Source: UBA1479 sp040218445 (GTDB lineage Bacteria; Pseudomonadota; Alphaproteobacteria; Rhodospirillales; Casp-alpha2). Taken from it: a stretch of 64,000 bases of DNA. The stretch lies in contig JAVJRK010000011.1 of NCBI GenBank assembly GCA_040218445.1, forward strand, positions 248,001-312,000. Direction: 5' to 3'. A program made the translations under genes and the position numbers. Below, piece by piece: positions 41,676 through 50,414 of this stretch (its first letter is position 1; every line of letters starts with the position of its first letter). A model generated the notes under the pieces. That model had not been told where the DNA came from. It ran no database searches and saw nothing but the letters and a program-made list of their open reading frames with translations.

Positions 41676-42845
41676 CTACCCCTGATACCGTTCGGCCAAT
41701 TGCCGGGCGATGATGATGCGCTGCAGCTCGTTGGTACCTTCACCGATGCACAGCAACGGTGCGTCGCGGAAATAACGTTCCACGTTGTATTCCTTGGAAT
41801 AGCCGTAGGCACCATGGATGCGCATGGCCTCGATGGCGTTTTCCAGGGCGGCCTCGGTCGCGAACAGCTTGGCCATACCGGCTTCCATGTCGCAGCGCTG
41901 TCCCGTGTCATAGGCCTTGGCCGCACTTTCGACCAGCAGGCGCGCGGCTTCGACCCGTGTCGCCATATCGCCCAGCTTGATCTGGATGGCTTGATGTTCG
42001 GCGATGGGCTTGCCGAAGGTCTTGCGTTCCATGGCATACGCGACGGCATCGTCCAGCGCGGCCCGCGCCACCCCGACGCCGCGCGCGGCGACGTTGATGC
42101 GGCCCAGTTCCAGGCCCGCCAGAATCTGCTGCAGGCCCCGGCCTTCGTCCGGGCCGACCAGGTTCATGGTCGGCACGCGGGTGTCCTCGAACACGACCTC
42201 GCCCGTGTCGATGCCCTTGTAGCCGAGCTTTTCCAACTTGGATGTTTTGTAGCCCGCGTCCTTTTCCACCAGGATCAGGCTCATGCCCTTGTGCTTGGGC
42301 TCCGTATCCGGATCGGTCTTGGCCAACACCGCCAAAAAATTGCCCTGCACGCAGTTGGTGATCCACATCTTGTTGCCGTTAAGGACGTATTCGTTGCCGT
42401 CCTTTTTCGCCACCGTACGCACGGCCTGAAGGTCCGTGCCGCAATCGGGTTCGGTCAGCGCGATGCCGCCCCGCATTTCACCGGACGCCATCTTGGGCAG
42501 CCAGGTCTGTTTCTGTTCTTCCGTGCCGAACCGTTCCACCGCGGCGGCGGCGATCAGGTGCGAATTGAAGATGCCGGAAACGGACATCCAGCAGGACGAG
42601 ACTTTCTCGACGATCTTGGAATAGGTCGAGGCCCGCAGACCCAGGCCGCCATAAGCCTCGCCGATGGTGGCCCCCATCATACCCATTTCGGCCAGCTTGT
42701 CGGCGATGTCGGCCGGGTATTCGTCGGCCTTTTCCAACTTATGGGCGTAGGGGCGTACGTCTTGTTCGATGAACTTGTCGATCGCATCCAGGATGATGCG
42801 TTCTTCTTCGCTCAGATCGTCAGGCATTGCCGCGTCAGGAGCCAT
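41676..42845 (-). CDS. Acyl-CoA dehydrogenase
   Basis: 389 residues with N-terminal helical, middle beta and C-terminal helical domains. Family motifs GIALTEPDCGTDLQAVRT (about 132-149), MWITNCVQGNFL, and near the C-terminus AYGYSKEYNVERYFRDAPLLCIGEGTNE-type (split) segments. The usual catalytic Glu region near residue 365 is present. FAD-dependent alpha,beta-dehydrogenation of an acyl-CoA. The start MAPDAAMPDD at 42845 is chosen; an earlier ATG would add 9 residues. Confidence 0.88.
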   Translation of the reverse strand: MAPDAAMPDDLSEEERIILDAIDKFIEQDVRPYAHKLEKADEYPADIADKLAEMGMMGATIGEAYGGLGLRASTYSKIVEKVSSCWMSVSGIFNSHLIAAAAVERFGTEEQKQTWLPKMASGEMRGGIALTEPDCGTDLQAVRTVAKKDGNEYVLNGNKMWITNCVQGNFLAVLAKTDPDTEPKHKGMSLILVEKDAGYKTSKLEKLGYKGIDTGEVVFEDTRVPTMNLVGPDEGRGLQQILAGLELGRINVAARGVGVARAALDDAVAYAMERKTFGKPIAEHQAIQIKLGDMATRVEAARLLVESAAKAYDTGQRCDMEAGMAKLFATEAALENAIEAMRIHGAYGYSKEYNVERYFRDAPLLCIGEGTNELQRIIIARQLAERYQG

Positions 42846-42910
42846 TTCCAAACCGTTCCTTTTTCTGCGCAAACCATCGCCACGGGTATCGCCCGCGCGG
42901 GTCTTGCGGC

Positions 42911-43429
42911 CTAGTAATTCGCTTTATCGTCGACCGCGTGGCCGCGCTTGGGAATCAGCATCGTGCGTTCGAACGACATGATAACCGTGCCGTCCTGCTT
43001 CGTCGCCGTGGTCTTGATGGTGACGATGCCCTGGGTCGGGCGGGATTTGCTTTCGCGGATCGACAGAACCTCGCTTTCCGCATAAAGCGTGTCGCCGACG
43101 AATACCGGGGCCGGCATCTTGATGTCGGTCCAGCCCAGGTTGCCGATGGCTCTTTGGCTGACGTCGGATACACTCATCCCCGCGACGATCGACAACGTCA
43201 GGCAGGAATTGACCAGCGGCTTCTTGAACTCGCTTTTGGCCGCGTATTCCGCATCAAAGTGCAGCGGGTGCTGATTCATGGTCAGCAATGTGAACCAGGT
43301 ATTGTCGCTTTCCGTGATGGTCCGACCGGGACGGTGTTCGTAAACGTCACCGACCTTGAAGTCCTCAAGACTGCGGCCGTAGGATTCGCGGTATCGGTTG
43401 GGTCCGACTTCTTTTGCTTCTGCAACCAT
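42911..43429 (-). CDS. MaoC-family (R)-hydratase
   Basis: 172 residues with a hot-dog fold. The N-terminal FKVGDVYEHRPGRTITESDN (about 24-43), MNQHPLHFDAEYA with the conserved Asn/His-Asp pair, and LTLSIVAGMSVSD are typical of the MaoC dehydratases (including mesaconyl-C4-CoA hydratase-like proteins). It would hydrate the enoyl-CoA made by the acyl-CoA dehydrogenase. The gene starts 3 bases after the MmgE/PrpD stop. Confidence 0.86.
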   Translation of the reverse strand: MVAEAKEVGPNRYRESYGRSLEDFKVGDVYEHRPGRTITESDNTWFTLLTMNQHPLHFDAEYAAKSEFKKPLVNSCLTLSIVAGMSVSDVSQRAIGNLGWTDIKMPAPVFVGDTLYAESEVLSIRESKSRPTQGIVTIKTTATKQDGTVIMSFERTMLIPKRGHAVDDKANY

Positions 43430-43432
43430 GGG

Positions 43433-44833
43433 TCAGGCGTCTCCGTGGCTGAGTGCGAGAACCGAACGCAGGCTGTTGGCTTCTTCCAGGCTCAACAACG
43501 CACCGGCGAATTTCTCCGTCCCCACTTCGTTCAGGTACGGACCGCACAAGCCATCGAACTTGGCCCGGAACTCACTTAAGTTCATGAAGTTGTCCGGCTC
43601 GCCTTTAGGGATTTCGACGAAGCGTTCATAGGTTTCGCCCGACTTCATGCGGATCGTCGCCTTGCCCGCCATGTTGTCGGGAAAGGCCGCTTCGGCATCG
43701 GGGTCGACCACCGTTGAAATCCGTTTGACCAGATCAAGCGTCTCGGCATCGTTCAAATGGGTCTTGTAATCATCCCACACCATGGTGCCCGTGCGCAGCA
43801 CGACAGCCGCACAGAACGGCATGGAAAACTGGCCGTCGACAATGGATTTGGGATTCTGCTTTTCGGCATCGTCGTCGCCGACGATCTTCCAGCCGGTTTC
43901 CGGCACGCCGATGGTGGCGCTTTCCACCGCGTCCGCCGTAATGCCGTGTTCACCGGCAAGCTGGCGGATCGCGTCCATGGCCGCATGGGTATAGCGGCAA
44001 CTGGGATAGGGCTTCACACCCAATTCCAAGGTCAGCCAGTCATTGCCCAGGCCTTCCGTCGCCTTGTCGAAATTGGCGTTGGGCGACAGGGAATGCAGGA
44101 ACCCCCAGCGACCTTCGATCGCTTCCTTGGGCCCCAGGAAACCTTCGGCCGCCATGGTCGCGCAGGTCAGGCCGTTTTGCGCGGCCTGTCCGACATGGGA
44201 CCGCTTGGTCCAGGCCCCATCGGCCAGGAACTGCATGGAGCCCGCTGCCTGGCTGAGCGCGATACCCAGGGCACTTTCCATGCCGTCCGCATCCAGGCCC
44301 AGAATCTTACCCGCCGCCGTCGCCGCCGCCATGACCCCGCAGGTCGCCGTCGGGTGATAACCGCGGTCGTAATGGTCTTTCGGCACCAGAGCCTCGGCCA
44401 GACGAATCTGAATTTCATAGCCGACCACGCAGGCCGTGATCACGTCCTTGCCGCTGGCATTGGTCATTTCCGCCGCCGCCAAAACCGCCGGCACGATCGG
44501 CGCCGAGGAATGCAGCGAAGCTTCCGCATGGGTGTCATCGAAATCAAGCGAATGCGCCAGCGAACCGTTCAACAACGCCGCCGCCGTCGGCGCGTATCCA
44601 CGCCCATCGCCCAGCACGGAACAATCGCCGGAAACAAGACCCAGGCGTTCGACCGCGCGGACCAGGCTGTCCGTGCTTTCCGCATCGTGGCGCGCGCGGA
44701 CCATGATGCCGGCCGTATCCAGGATCAGCAGCTTGGTGCGCGCCGCGACTTCGGCCGGCAGTTTGTCGTAGCTCAAACCGGCGGCAAATTCAGCCAGTTC
44801 CCGGGTGATGGGGGTGCGGGTAATGCCCGTCAT
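43433..44833 (-). CDS. MmgE/PrpD-family protein
   Basis: 466 residues. LILDTAGIMVRARHD, NGSLAHSLDFDDTHAEASLHSSAPIVP-type (split) segments and HPTATCGVMAAATAAGKILG are the PrpD hallmarks. It is the first gene of the CoA-linked cluster and diverges from the LysR gene. A dehydratase or decarboxylase of an alkyl-dicarboxylic or tricarboxylic acid is likely. GGAGGAAA lies 8 bases before the ATG. Confidence 0.87.
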   Translation of the reverse strand: MTGITRTPITRELAEFAAGLSYDKLPAEVAARTKLLILDTAGIMVRARHDAESTDSLVRAVERLGLVSGDCSVLGDGRGYAPTAAALLNGSLAHSLDFDDTHAEASLHSSAPIVPAVLAAAEMTNASGKDVITACVVGYEIQIRLAEALVPKDHYDRGYHPTATCGVMAAATAAGKILGLDADGMESALGIALSQAAGSMQFLADGAWTKRSHVGQAAQNGLTCATMAAEGFLGPKEAIEGRWGFLHSLSPNANFDKATEGLGNDWLTLELGVKPYPSCRYTHAAMDAIRQLAGEHGITADAVESATIGVPETGWKIVGDDDAEKQNPKSIVDGQFSMPFCAAVVLRTGTMVWDDYKTHLNDAETLDLVKRISTVVDPDAEAAFPDNMAGKATIRMKSGETYERFVEIPKGEPDNFMNLSEFRAKFDGLCGPYLNEVGTEKFAGALLSLEEANSLRSVLALSHGDA

Positions 44834-44901
44834 CTTCGCGTTTCCTCCGTGAAAGGGGCTGCGTTCAGGCGCAGCATTCTTTGTGTCCGATGGGCGACTC
44901 A

Positions 44902-44917
44902 ATCACAAGACGTGTGA
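44902..44917. promoter_or_regulatory. Candidate LysR operator
   Basis: A perfect inverted repeat ATCACA-N4-TGTGAT-type site between the divergent MmgE/PrpD and LysR genes, where LysR regulators usually bind to control both genes. Confidence 0.5.
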
Positions 44918-44969
44918 TAGAACCAATAGAAATATACGCACGATTAATCTGAAAAAGAGATCAATCAAC

Positions 44970-45854
44970 ATGCTTCCTATGACCCTCAAACAATTGGAAA
45001 TTTTCGTCGCCGTGGCGGAACACAACGGCTTTCGCCGGGCATCCGAGCGCCTTAACCTGAGCCAGTCCGCCGTTACCGCCCATATCAAGCTGCTCGAGGC
45101 CCATTTGGGCGTGCCCCTGTTTCACCGCACGACGCGCAGCATTCGCATGACCGATGCGGGTGAAAACCTTTACCGCCGCACGGGCCGGATTCTCGACGGG
45201 TTGGAAGACATCGTGCGTACCTTCCACGACGAGGCGTCTATGAGCCGTGGCCGCGTGCTACTGACCTCGGCCCCCAGTTTCGCCGCGACCCGCCTGCCGC
45301 AGATCTTGGCACGCTTTCGCGAACACAACCCCAACATCACCGTGCACGTGCGCGAAGCCTATGCCAACGACATGCTGGATACCTTGCGCCGCGGCGATGC
45401 GGATTTTGCCATCGGCCCCATGGAAAACCTGCCGCGCGAGTTTGAATCCACCCAATTCCTGGCCGACGGTTATTCGGCGGTCGTGGCACGCAACCACGTC
45501 CTTGCCGGGCGGACCGATATCCCACTTGATATCCTGACGGATGAGACGATCCTTGCCCTGCCCCTGCCGTCCCGCACCCGGACCCAGGTCGAAAGCGCCT
45601 TTCAGTCCCTGGGCATGAACTTGGTGCCGCATTTCGAAATGCTGCACCACCAGACCCTGATTTCCCTGGCAGAACAAGGATTGGGCGTCGCCATCCTGCC
45701 GGAAACGGCCGTGCCGCCATCCAAGGACGGGGCCTATTGGGCCGCCCGTATCAAGCATCCGGGCCTGACACGCAAGATCGGGATCATCACCCTGCGCGGC
45801 CAAACCCTGGCACCGGGGGCGAACGAACTGGTGAAATTGATCGTGGGGGATTAG
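44970..45854 (+). CDS. LysR-family transcriptional regulator
   Basis: 294 residues: N-terminal winged HTH (MTLKQLEIFVAVAEHNGFRR, residues about 4-23, ASERLNLSQSAVTAHIKLLE) and a periplasmic-binding-like effector domain. Its position divergent from the MmgE/PrpD-led cluster argues for control of that cluster by a pathway intermediate. It is preceded by a perfect palindrome at 44902. The start MLPMTLKQ is chosen as the family-typical beginning. Confidence 0.87.
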   Translation: MLPMTLKQLEIFVAVAEHNGFRRASERLNLSQSAVTAHIKLLEAHLGVPLFHRTTRSIRMTDAGENLYRRTGRILDGLEDIVRTFHDEASMSRGRVLLTSAPSFAATRLPQILARFREHNPNITVHVREAYANDMLDTLRRGDADFAIGPMENLPREFESTQFLADGYSAVVARNHVLAGRTDIPLDILTDETILALPLPSRTRTQVESAFQSLGMNLVPHFEMLHHQTLISLAEQGLGVAILPETAVPPSKDGAYWAARIKHPGLTRKIGIITLRGQTLAPGANELVKLIVGD

Positions 45855-45883
45855 GGAGACAGCTCGGAATCCGTCGTCAACCG

Positions 45884-46684
45884 TCAGCCGAGACCGAAAT
45901 CCGCGGCCCAGGCGAGTGACGCCTTGGTCGCACCCGGCTGTTCCTTATCGTGCGGTGCGTATTCGCAGCCGACCCAGCCGTCGTATCCCAGCAAATCCAT
46001 CAGCGCGAACACATAAGGGTAATTGATCTCGCCCTCGTCCGGCGGCGTGCGGCCCGGGTGTCCCGCGATCTGCACATGCGATATGGATGACAAGTGGGCT
46101 TCGAACGTCAGCGACAGATTGCCTTCCATGATCTGGGCATTATGGAAATCGTATTGAATGCCGATGTTGTCCGAACCGGCGGCCTTGACCGCGTCGACGA
46201 CACGCTGTGCCTCGACCGTGGTCTGCACCAGATAGCCCGGTCGGGCCAAGGTGTTGATCGGCTCGATCAGCGCTGTGATCCCTGCCTCCGCCAGAACCGG
46301 ACAGGCCCATTTGACGTTCTCTATAAAGGCTTCGAACCCTTCTTCCCGCCAGTCTCCCTCGCGGTATCCGGCCAGGATGTGAAGATATTCGGTCTTGAGC
46401 GCCTTGGAATACTCCAAGGCCAAACCGATGGTGTCCTGAAATTCGGCCTCGCGCCCCTTGAACCCGGCGATACCGTATTCGCCCGGGTTCTTGCCCGGCG
46501 GCGAATTGAACATCAGGAAATCCAGTCCCGCCGCCTGATAGCCTTCGGCCAGGTCTTCCTTGGGATGTTCATACAGTAGCGGGCATTCGACCGCGGTGAA
46601 CCCCAGGTCGCGGACCAACTGGAAGCGCTCCATCATGGGTACTTCCTGGGCCATCCAGCCGATGTTGGCGGCAAAACGGGGCAT
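45884..46684 (-). CDS. Hydroxypyruvate isomerase-like TIM-barrel protein
   Basis: 266 residues of the xylose-isomerase-like/Hyi family: RFAANIGWMAQEVPMMERF, FTAVECPLLYEHP, ALIEPINTLARPGYLV (metal-binding Glu) and IQYDFHNAQIMEG (metal-binding Asp/His). Hyi interconverts hydroxypyruvate and tartronate semialdehyde; related proteins are keto-sugar isomerases. It converges on the LysR gene and precedes the glnK gene by 28 bases; no operon link is certain. Confidence 0.82.
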   Translation of the reverse strand: MPRFAANIGWMAQEVPMMERFQLVRDLGFTAVECPLLYEHPKEDLAEGYQAAGLDFLMFNSPPGKNPGEYGIAGFKGREAEFQDTIGLALEYSKALKTEYLHILAGYREGDWREEGFEAFIENVKWACPVLAEAGITALIEPINTLARPGYLVQTTVEAQRVVDAVKAAGSDNIGIQYDFHNAQIMEGNLSLTFEAHLSSISHVQIAGHPGRTPPDEGEINYPYVFALMDLLGYDGWVGCEYAPHDKEQPGATKASLAWAADFGLG

Positions 46685-46712
46685 CGCGCCCTCCCGGTTG
46701 TGATGGACGGGA

Positions 46713-47051
46713 CTAAAGCGCGTCGTTGTTTTGTTCGCCGGTGCGGATGCGCACGGCACTTTCCAGATCGTAGACGAAGACCTTGCCGTCGCCGATCTTG
46801 CCCGTGTTGGCGGAATTCTGGATCGCCTCGACCACTTCGGCCGCCTTGTCGTCGGCCACGGCGATTTCGATCTTCACCTTGGGCAGGAAATGGACCTGAT
46901 ATTCAGCGCCCCGGTAAATTTCCGTTTGTCCGCGTTGACGGCCATAGCCCTTAACTTCCGAAACGGTCATGCCTTCGACGCCGGTGGCGCCCAGCGCCTC
47001 ACGAACGGCATCAAGCTTGTGCGGTTTGATCACCGCCATGACGAATTTCAT
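46713..47051 (-). CDS. glnK: P-II nitrogen regulatory protein GlnK
   Basis: 112 residues, the standard P-II length. The T-loop contains Tyr51 in GQTEIYRGAEY, the uridylylation site, followed by the family motif FLPKVKIEIAV and the C-terminal GKIGDGKVFV. GlnK senses 2-oxoglutarate and ATP/ADP and blocks the AmtB channel when nitrogen is ample. Here amtB precedes glnK, the reverse of the common glnK-amtB order. Confidence 0.95.
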   Translation of the reverse strand: MKFVMAVIKPHKLDAVREALGATGVEGMTVSEVKGYGRQRGQTEIYRGAEYQVHFLPKVKIEIAVADDKAAEVVEAIQNSANTGKIGDGKVFVYDLESAVRIRTGEQNNDAL

Positions 47052-47080
47052 GTTGCCTCTCCTAATCTCTATCTTTTTTT

Positions 47081-47116
47081 ACGGTGCCGTGCGGGCGGAG
47101 CACCGTCGCTCCGCCC
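47081..47116. promoter_or_regulatory. Overlapping alternative hairpins between amtB and glnK
   Basis: Stem B (GGGCGGAGC 47093-47101 with GCTCCGCCC 47108-47116) and stem A (ACGGTGC 47081-47087 with GCACCGT 47100-47106) share bases and exclude each other. This could tune glnK expression from the amtB message. No T-run follows on the minus strand. Confidence 0.4.
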
Positions 47117-47127
47117 TTTATAGCACG

Positions 47128-48450
47128 TCAGTCCAGCCTGTACGCGGTCTCGCCATGCGACGTGATGTCCAGGCCTTCCAGTTCATCATCCTCGCGAACG
47201 CGCAGACCGCCCGTCAGTCCGGCCGTGACCTTGACCAGAATGAAGGTCACGATGGCCGACCACACCACGGTCGCCACAAGCCCGATCGTCTGAACACCCA
47301 AGGCGGAGCCGATGGTCGCCCCTTCCGGCAGGCCAAGCCCTCCGAACATCGGTGAACACAGTACGGCGACCAGGATCGTGCCCAACGATCCGCCGACACC
47401 GTGAACGGCGAACACGTCGAGCGAGTCATCCAACTTCCAGGCAGTCTTCACGATCTGCACCATTTTGAAGCAGACCAGACCGGCGGCAACGCCGATGATC
47501 AGCGCCCCGACAGGCCCGACAAAACCGGACGCCGGCGTAATCGTCGCCAGCCCGGCGATGGTCCCGGTGACCATGCCGATCAAGGACGGCTTGCCGTATT
47601 TCTTCCATTCAATCAGCATCCACACCAGCGACGCCGTGGCCGCCGCGATATGGGTGACGGTCAATGCCATCCCGGCGGCACCGTCTGCCGCAAGGGCCGA
47701 GCCGCCGTTGAAGCCGAACCAGCCGACCCACAGCATGCAGGCCCCCATGGCGACCATGCCCGGGTTATGCGGCGGTGCAACGTCGTTCGGAAACCCGTGC
47801 CGCGCCCCCAGCGCCTTGACGATCACAAGCGATGAAATGCCCGCGGTGGCGTGAACGACCAGACCACCCGCGAAATCCATCACGCCCATGTCGGCCAGCC
47901 AGCCGCCGCCCCAGACCCAGTGGGTCACCGGCGCATAGACACAGATCAGCCACAACGCCGATAGGATCAGCACGGCGGAGAACTTGATGCGCTCCACATA
48001 GGCGCCGACCATCAGCGCCGGGGTGATCACCGCAAAGGTCATCTGGAACGAGAAGAACACGTTCTCGGGAATTGAGCCGGACAGCGTATCCGTGCCGACA
48101 CCGGCCAGGAACAGGCGGGAGAACCCGCCGATCAGCTTGTTGGCCCCCGCGCCGTCGGTGAACGACAGGCTATAGCCGATGATCAGCCAGACCACGCTCA
48201 TCAAACAGGCGATGGCCACGCAATGCATGAGCACGCTCAGCACGTTGCGGCTTTGCACCAGCCCCGCATAGAACAGCGCCAGCCCCGGCAAGGTCATGAA
48301 CAGAACCAACGCCGTGGCGGTGATGATCCAGGCAGTATCGCCGGAATTGAGCTGATCCGCGGCAAACGCGGTGTCAGGCGAAAAAAGGGTCAGGATTGCA
48401 GCCACGAGCACGAATCCCGGCGCGGCCAGCCGGTGGTAGAACTTGAACAT
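47128..48450 (-). CDS. amtB: Ammonium transporter AmtB
   Basis: 440 residues with a signal-like N-terminus and 11 transmembrane helices. The twin-histidine channel residues are in APVTHWVWGGG and FAVHGVGGSLG, and the phenylalanine gate is near FYAGLVQSRNV. The C-terminal cytoplasmic tail (GLRVREDDELEGLDITSHGE) is the GlnK-docking region. It is transcribed with glnK behind it. I found no convincing sigma-54 site upstream. Confidence 0.95.
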   Translation of the reverse strand: MFKFYHRLAAPGFVLVAAILTLFSPDTAFAADQLNSGDTAWIITATALVLFMTLPGLALFYAGLVQSRNVLSVLMHCVAIACLMSVVWLIIGYSLSFTDGAGANKLIGGFSRLFLAGVGTDTLSGSIPENVFFSFQMTFAVITPALMVGAYVERIKFSAVLILSALWLICVYAPVTHWVWGGGWLADMGVMDFAGGLVVHATAGISSLVIVKALGARHGFPNDVAPPHNPGMVAMGACMLWVGWFGFNGGSALAADGAAGMALTVTHIAAATASLVWMLIEWKKYGKPSLIGMVTGTIAGLATITPASGFVGPVGALIIGVAAGLVCFKMVQIVKTAWKLDDSLDVFAVHGVGGSLGTILVAVLCSPMFGGLGLPEGATIGSALGVQTIGLVATVVWSAIVTFILVKVTAGLTGGLRVREDDELEGLDITSHGETAYRLD

Positions 48451-48661
48451 GTCACTCCCCGTCGTTGGGTTAGGGTTTGCTTTAATGCAATTTTTTACGC
48501 GCCTAACCGGGCCGATTTTACGGGGCATGCGGGGCGGATTGTTTCCACCTCTCGGTCATCCCCTCGGCCTCTCGTTCGAGAAACTCAAGTGACGTCGATA
48601 ATGCCCGACGGCCTTCCGGATGCAAGACCTATTTCCTGCATTCATCGACCGCCGGTCATCT

Positions 48662-49519
48662 TTATTCGGCGGCGTATTTCTTTTCCGCTTCGTAGTATTC
48701 AGGAAAACCCACGATGTCCCGCAATTCCGCGAAGGTGACTTGGTTGTCCGGCGACTTGCCGACTTTCAGACTTTCCAGTGCACCCTGCATGGCCTTGATC
48801 GATGCCAGCATCATGGCGATGGGATAGATCGCGATCTTATAGCCCATCTCGCCCAATTCATCTTCCATCAGATAGGGCGTGTCCCCCTGCTCGACCATAT
48901 TGGCCATCTTGGGGCCGTTCACTTCCTTGCAGTAACGGCGCATCTCGTCCTTGTCGCGGGGCGCTTCCAGGAAGGTGATATCGACACCGATCTCACGGAA
49001 TGCGTTACAACGGTCGATGGCTTCTTCGATTCCGTCGGTCCAGTTGGCATCCGTGCGCGCCATGATCAGGATATCGGCCCCGTCATTGCGGGCATCGACC
49101 GCCGCCTGGATGCGTTGGAACGCTTCCTCGCGCTTGACGATGGTCTTGCCGCGGGTATGGCCGCAGCGCTTGGGCGACACCTGGTCCTCGATCATCACGC
49201 AGGCAAGCCCCGCCTGGGCGTAACCTTCAACAGTGCGTTTGACGTTGATGGCATTCCCGAATCCGGTGTCGCCGTCGCCGATGATGGGGATCGACGTCAC
49301 CGCCGTCATGTTGCGGCCTTGGTCAACCATTTCGGCATAGCTGATCAGCCCCGTATCCGGCAGACCGATGCGCGCCGCCGACACGCCGAAGCCGGTCATG
49401 AACGCGGCCTCATACCCGGCGCGCTCGACCAGCATCGCCGACATGGCGTCGTATACACCCGGCAGGGTACGGCAACCGGGACGTTCAAGAAGTTCGCGAA
49501 GCTTAGCGGCGGGTGACAT
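48662..49519 (-). CDS. Isocitrate lyase/PEP mutase-superfamily lyase (dimethylmalate-lyase or oxaloacetate-decarboxylase type)
   Basis: 285 residues. PGVYDAMSAMLVERAGYEAAF, IIGDGDTGFGNA and the EDQVSPKRCGH catalytic loop mark the superfamily. The KRCGH Cys/His of C-C bond-cleaving members is retained, so a 2-methylisocitrate, 2,3-dimethylmalate or oxaloacetate-type cleavage is likely. It may accept the product of the LeuC/LeuD-like dehydratase encoded 9 kb away. A related lyase is at 54188. Confidence 0.82.
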   Translation of the reverse strand: MSPAAKLRELLERPGCRTLPGVYDAMSAMLVERAGYEAAFMTGFGVSAARIGLPDTGLISYAEMVDQGRNMTAVTSIPIIGDGDTGFGNAINVKRTVEGYAQAGLACVMIEDQVSPKRCGHTRGKTIVKREEAFQRIQAAVDARNDGADILIMARTDANWTDGIEEAIDRCNAFREIGVDITFLEAPRDKDEMRRYCKEVNGPKMANMVEQGDTPYLMEDELGEMGYKIAIYPIAMMLASIKAMQGALESLKVGKSPDNQVTFAELRDIVGFPEYYEAEKKYAAE

Positions 49520-49604
49520 AAGGGCCTCCAGTGAATTGGATATAAATCAGATTATTGCAGCACAATTTACGCCAGGGTTCAGGTTACTCCAATCCGGTTT
49601 GCGG

Positions 49605-50384
49605 TCAGCGGGCTTTGAAGGCCGGCTTTTCCTTGGCCAGGAAAGCGCGCACGCCTTCCTTGTAATCCTCGGAATCGCACAGGTCATAGCTGGACTTCAG
49701 CTCTTCCGGGGTTATGGGCTCGGGATTCAACAACCGGCGCAGAACCTTTTTCGACCCCCGCGCGGCCAGCGGCGCCCCCTGGGCGACACGCCAGGCGACG
49801 GTTTCAGCTTCGTCGTCCAGTTGTTCCGCCGGCACGACCCGTGTCAGCAACCCTTTGGCATAGGCTTCATCCGTATCCAGGATGCGGCCTTCCAACAGCA
49901 ACTCCATGACCACCGCCGGCGGCACGATGGCAAGTGCCGCCGCCATTTCCGGATAAGCGAAGGCATGGCCCAAGCGATTGATGGGAATGCCGAAACGCGA
50001 TCCCTCGGCCGCCAGGCGCATGTCGCAGCAACAGGCGATTTCCAATCCGCCGCCGGTGCACGCACCCCGGATCACCGCGATGGTCGGGTGCCTCAGATTG
50101 GCGAAGGCATGCAGCGCGTCGGCGACGACCTTGCCGTAGGTTTCGGCTTGATCAGCACTCATGCGTTTTTCGGGAAATTCCGAGATATCGGCCCCGGCGG
50201 CGAAATGTTCACCCTCGCCCGTCACCAGCACACAGCGCAGGTCATCGTCGGCTTCCAGTTCCGCCGTGACCTCACCCAGCCGCTGCCAAGCGTCCAGGTT
50301 CAGAGCATTGCGTTTTTCCGGATTGTTGATGACCAGCGTGGCGATAACGCCGTTCCGGTCCAGGCGGATAATGTCGTTGTTCAT
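49605..50384 (-). CDS. Enoyl-CoA hydratase/isomerase (crotonase) family protein
   Basis: 259 residues: LNLDAWQRLGEVTAE, HFAAGADISEFPEKR (residues about 65-79), and ACTGGGLEIACCCDMRLA. The position of the first hydratase Glu reads IPINRLGHAFAYPE, so activity may be non-canonical. It is 30 bases downstream of the 2-hydroxyacid dehydrogenase gene and 85 bases upstream of the lyase gene, so a three-gene catabolic unit is likely. Confidence 0.85.
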   Translation of the reverse strand: MNNDIIRLDRNGVIATLVINNPEKRNALNLDAWQRLGEVTAELEADDDLRCVLVTGEGEHFAAGADISEFPEKRMSADQAETYGKVVADALHAFANLRHPTIAVIRGACTGGGLEIACCCDMRLAAEGSRFGIPINRLGHAFAYPEMAAALAIVPPAVVMELLLEGRILDTDEAYAKGLLTRVVPAEQLDDEAETVAWRVAQGAPLAARGSKKVLRRLLNPEPITPEELKSSYDLCDSEDYKEGVRAFLAKEKPAFKAR

Positions 50385-50414
50385 GGTATCGGGGCCTTGG
50401 TCTTTCGGTTCTTC

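Noticed and set aside
48451..48600. Possible sigma-54 promoter before amtB
   Set aside because: TTGC-like and GGC-like elements are present, but their spacing is 12-13 bases between GG and GC rather than the required 10.
49443..49455. GTATAC core resembling the 25044 and 54141 palindromes
   Set aside because: It lies inside the coding sequence of the lyase gene at 48662 and lacks the flanking TTG/CAA symmetry.
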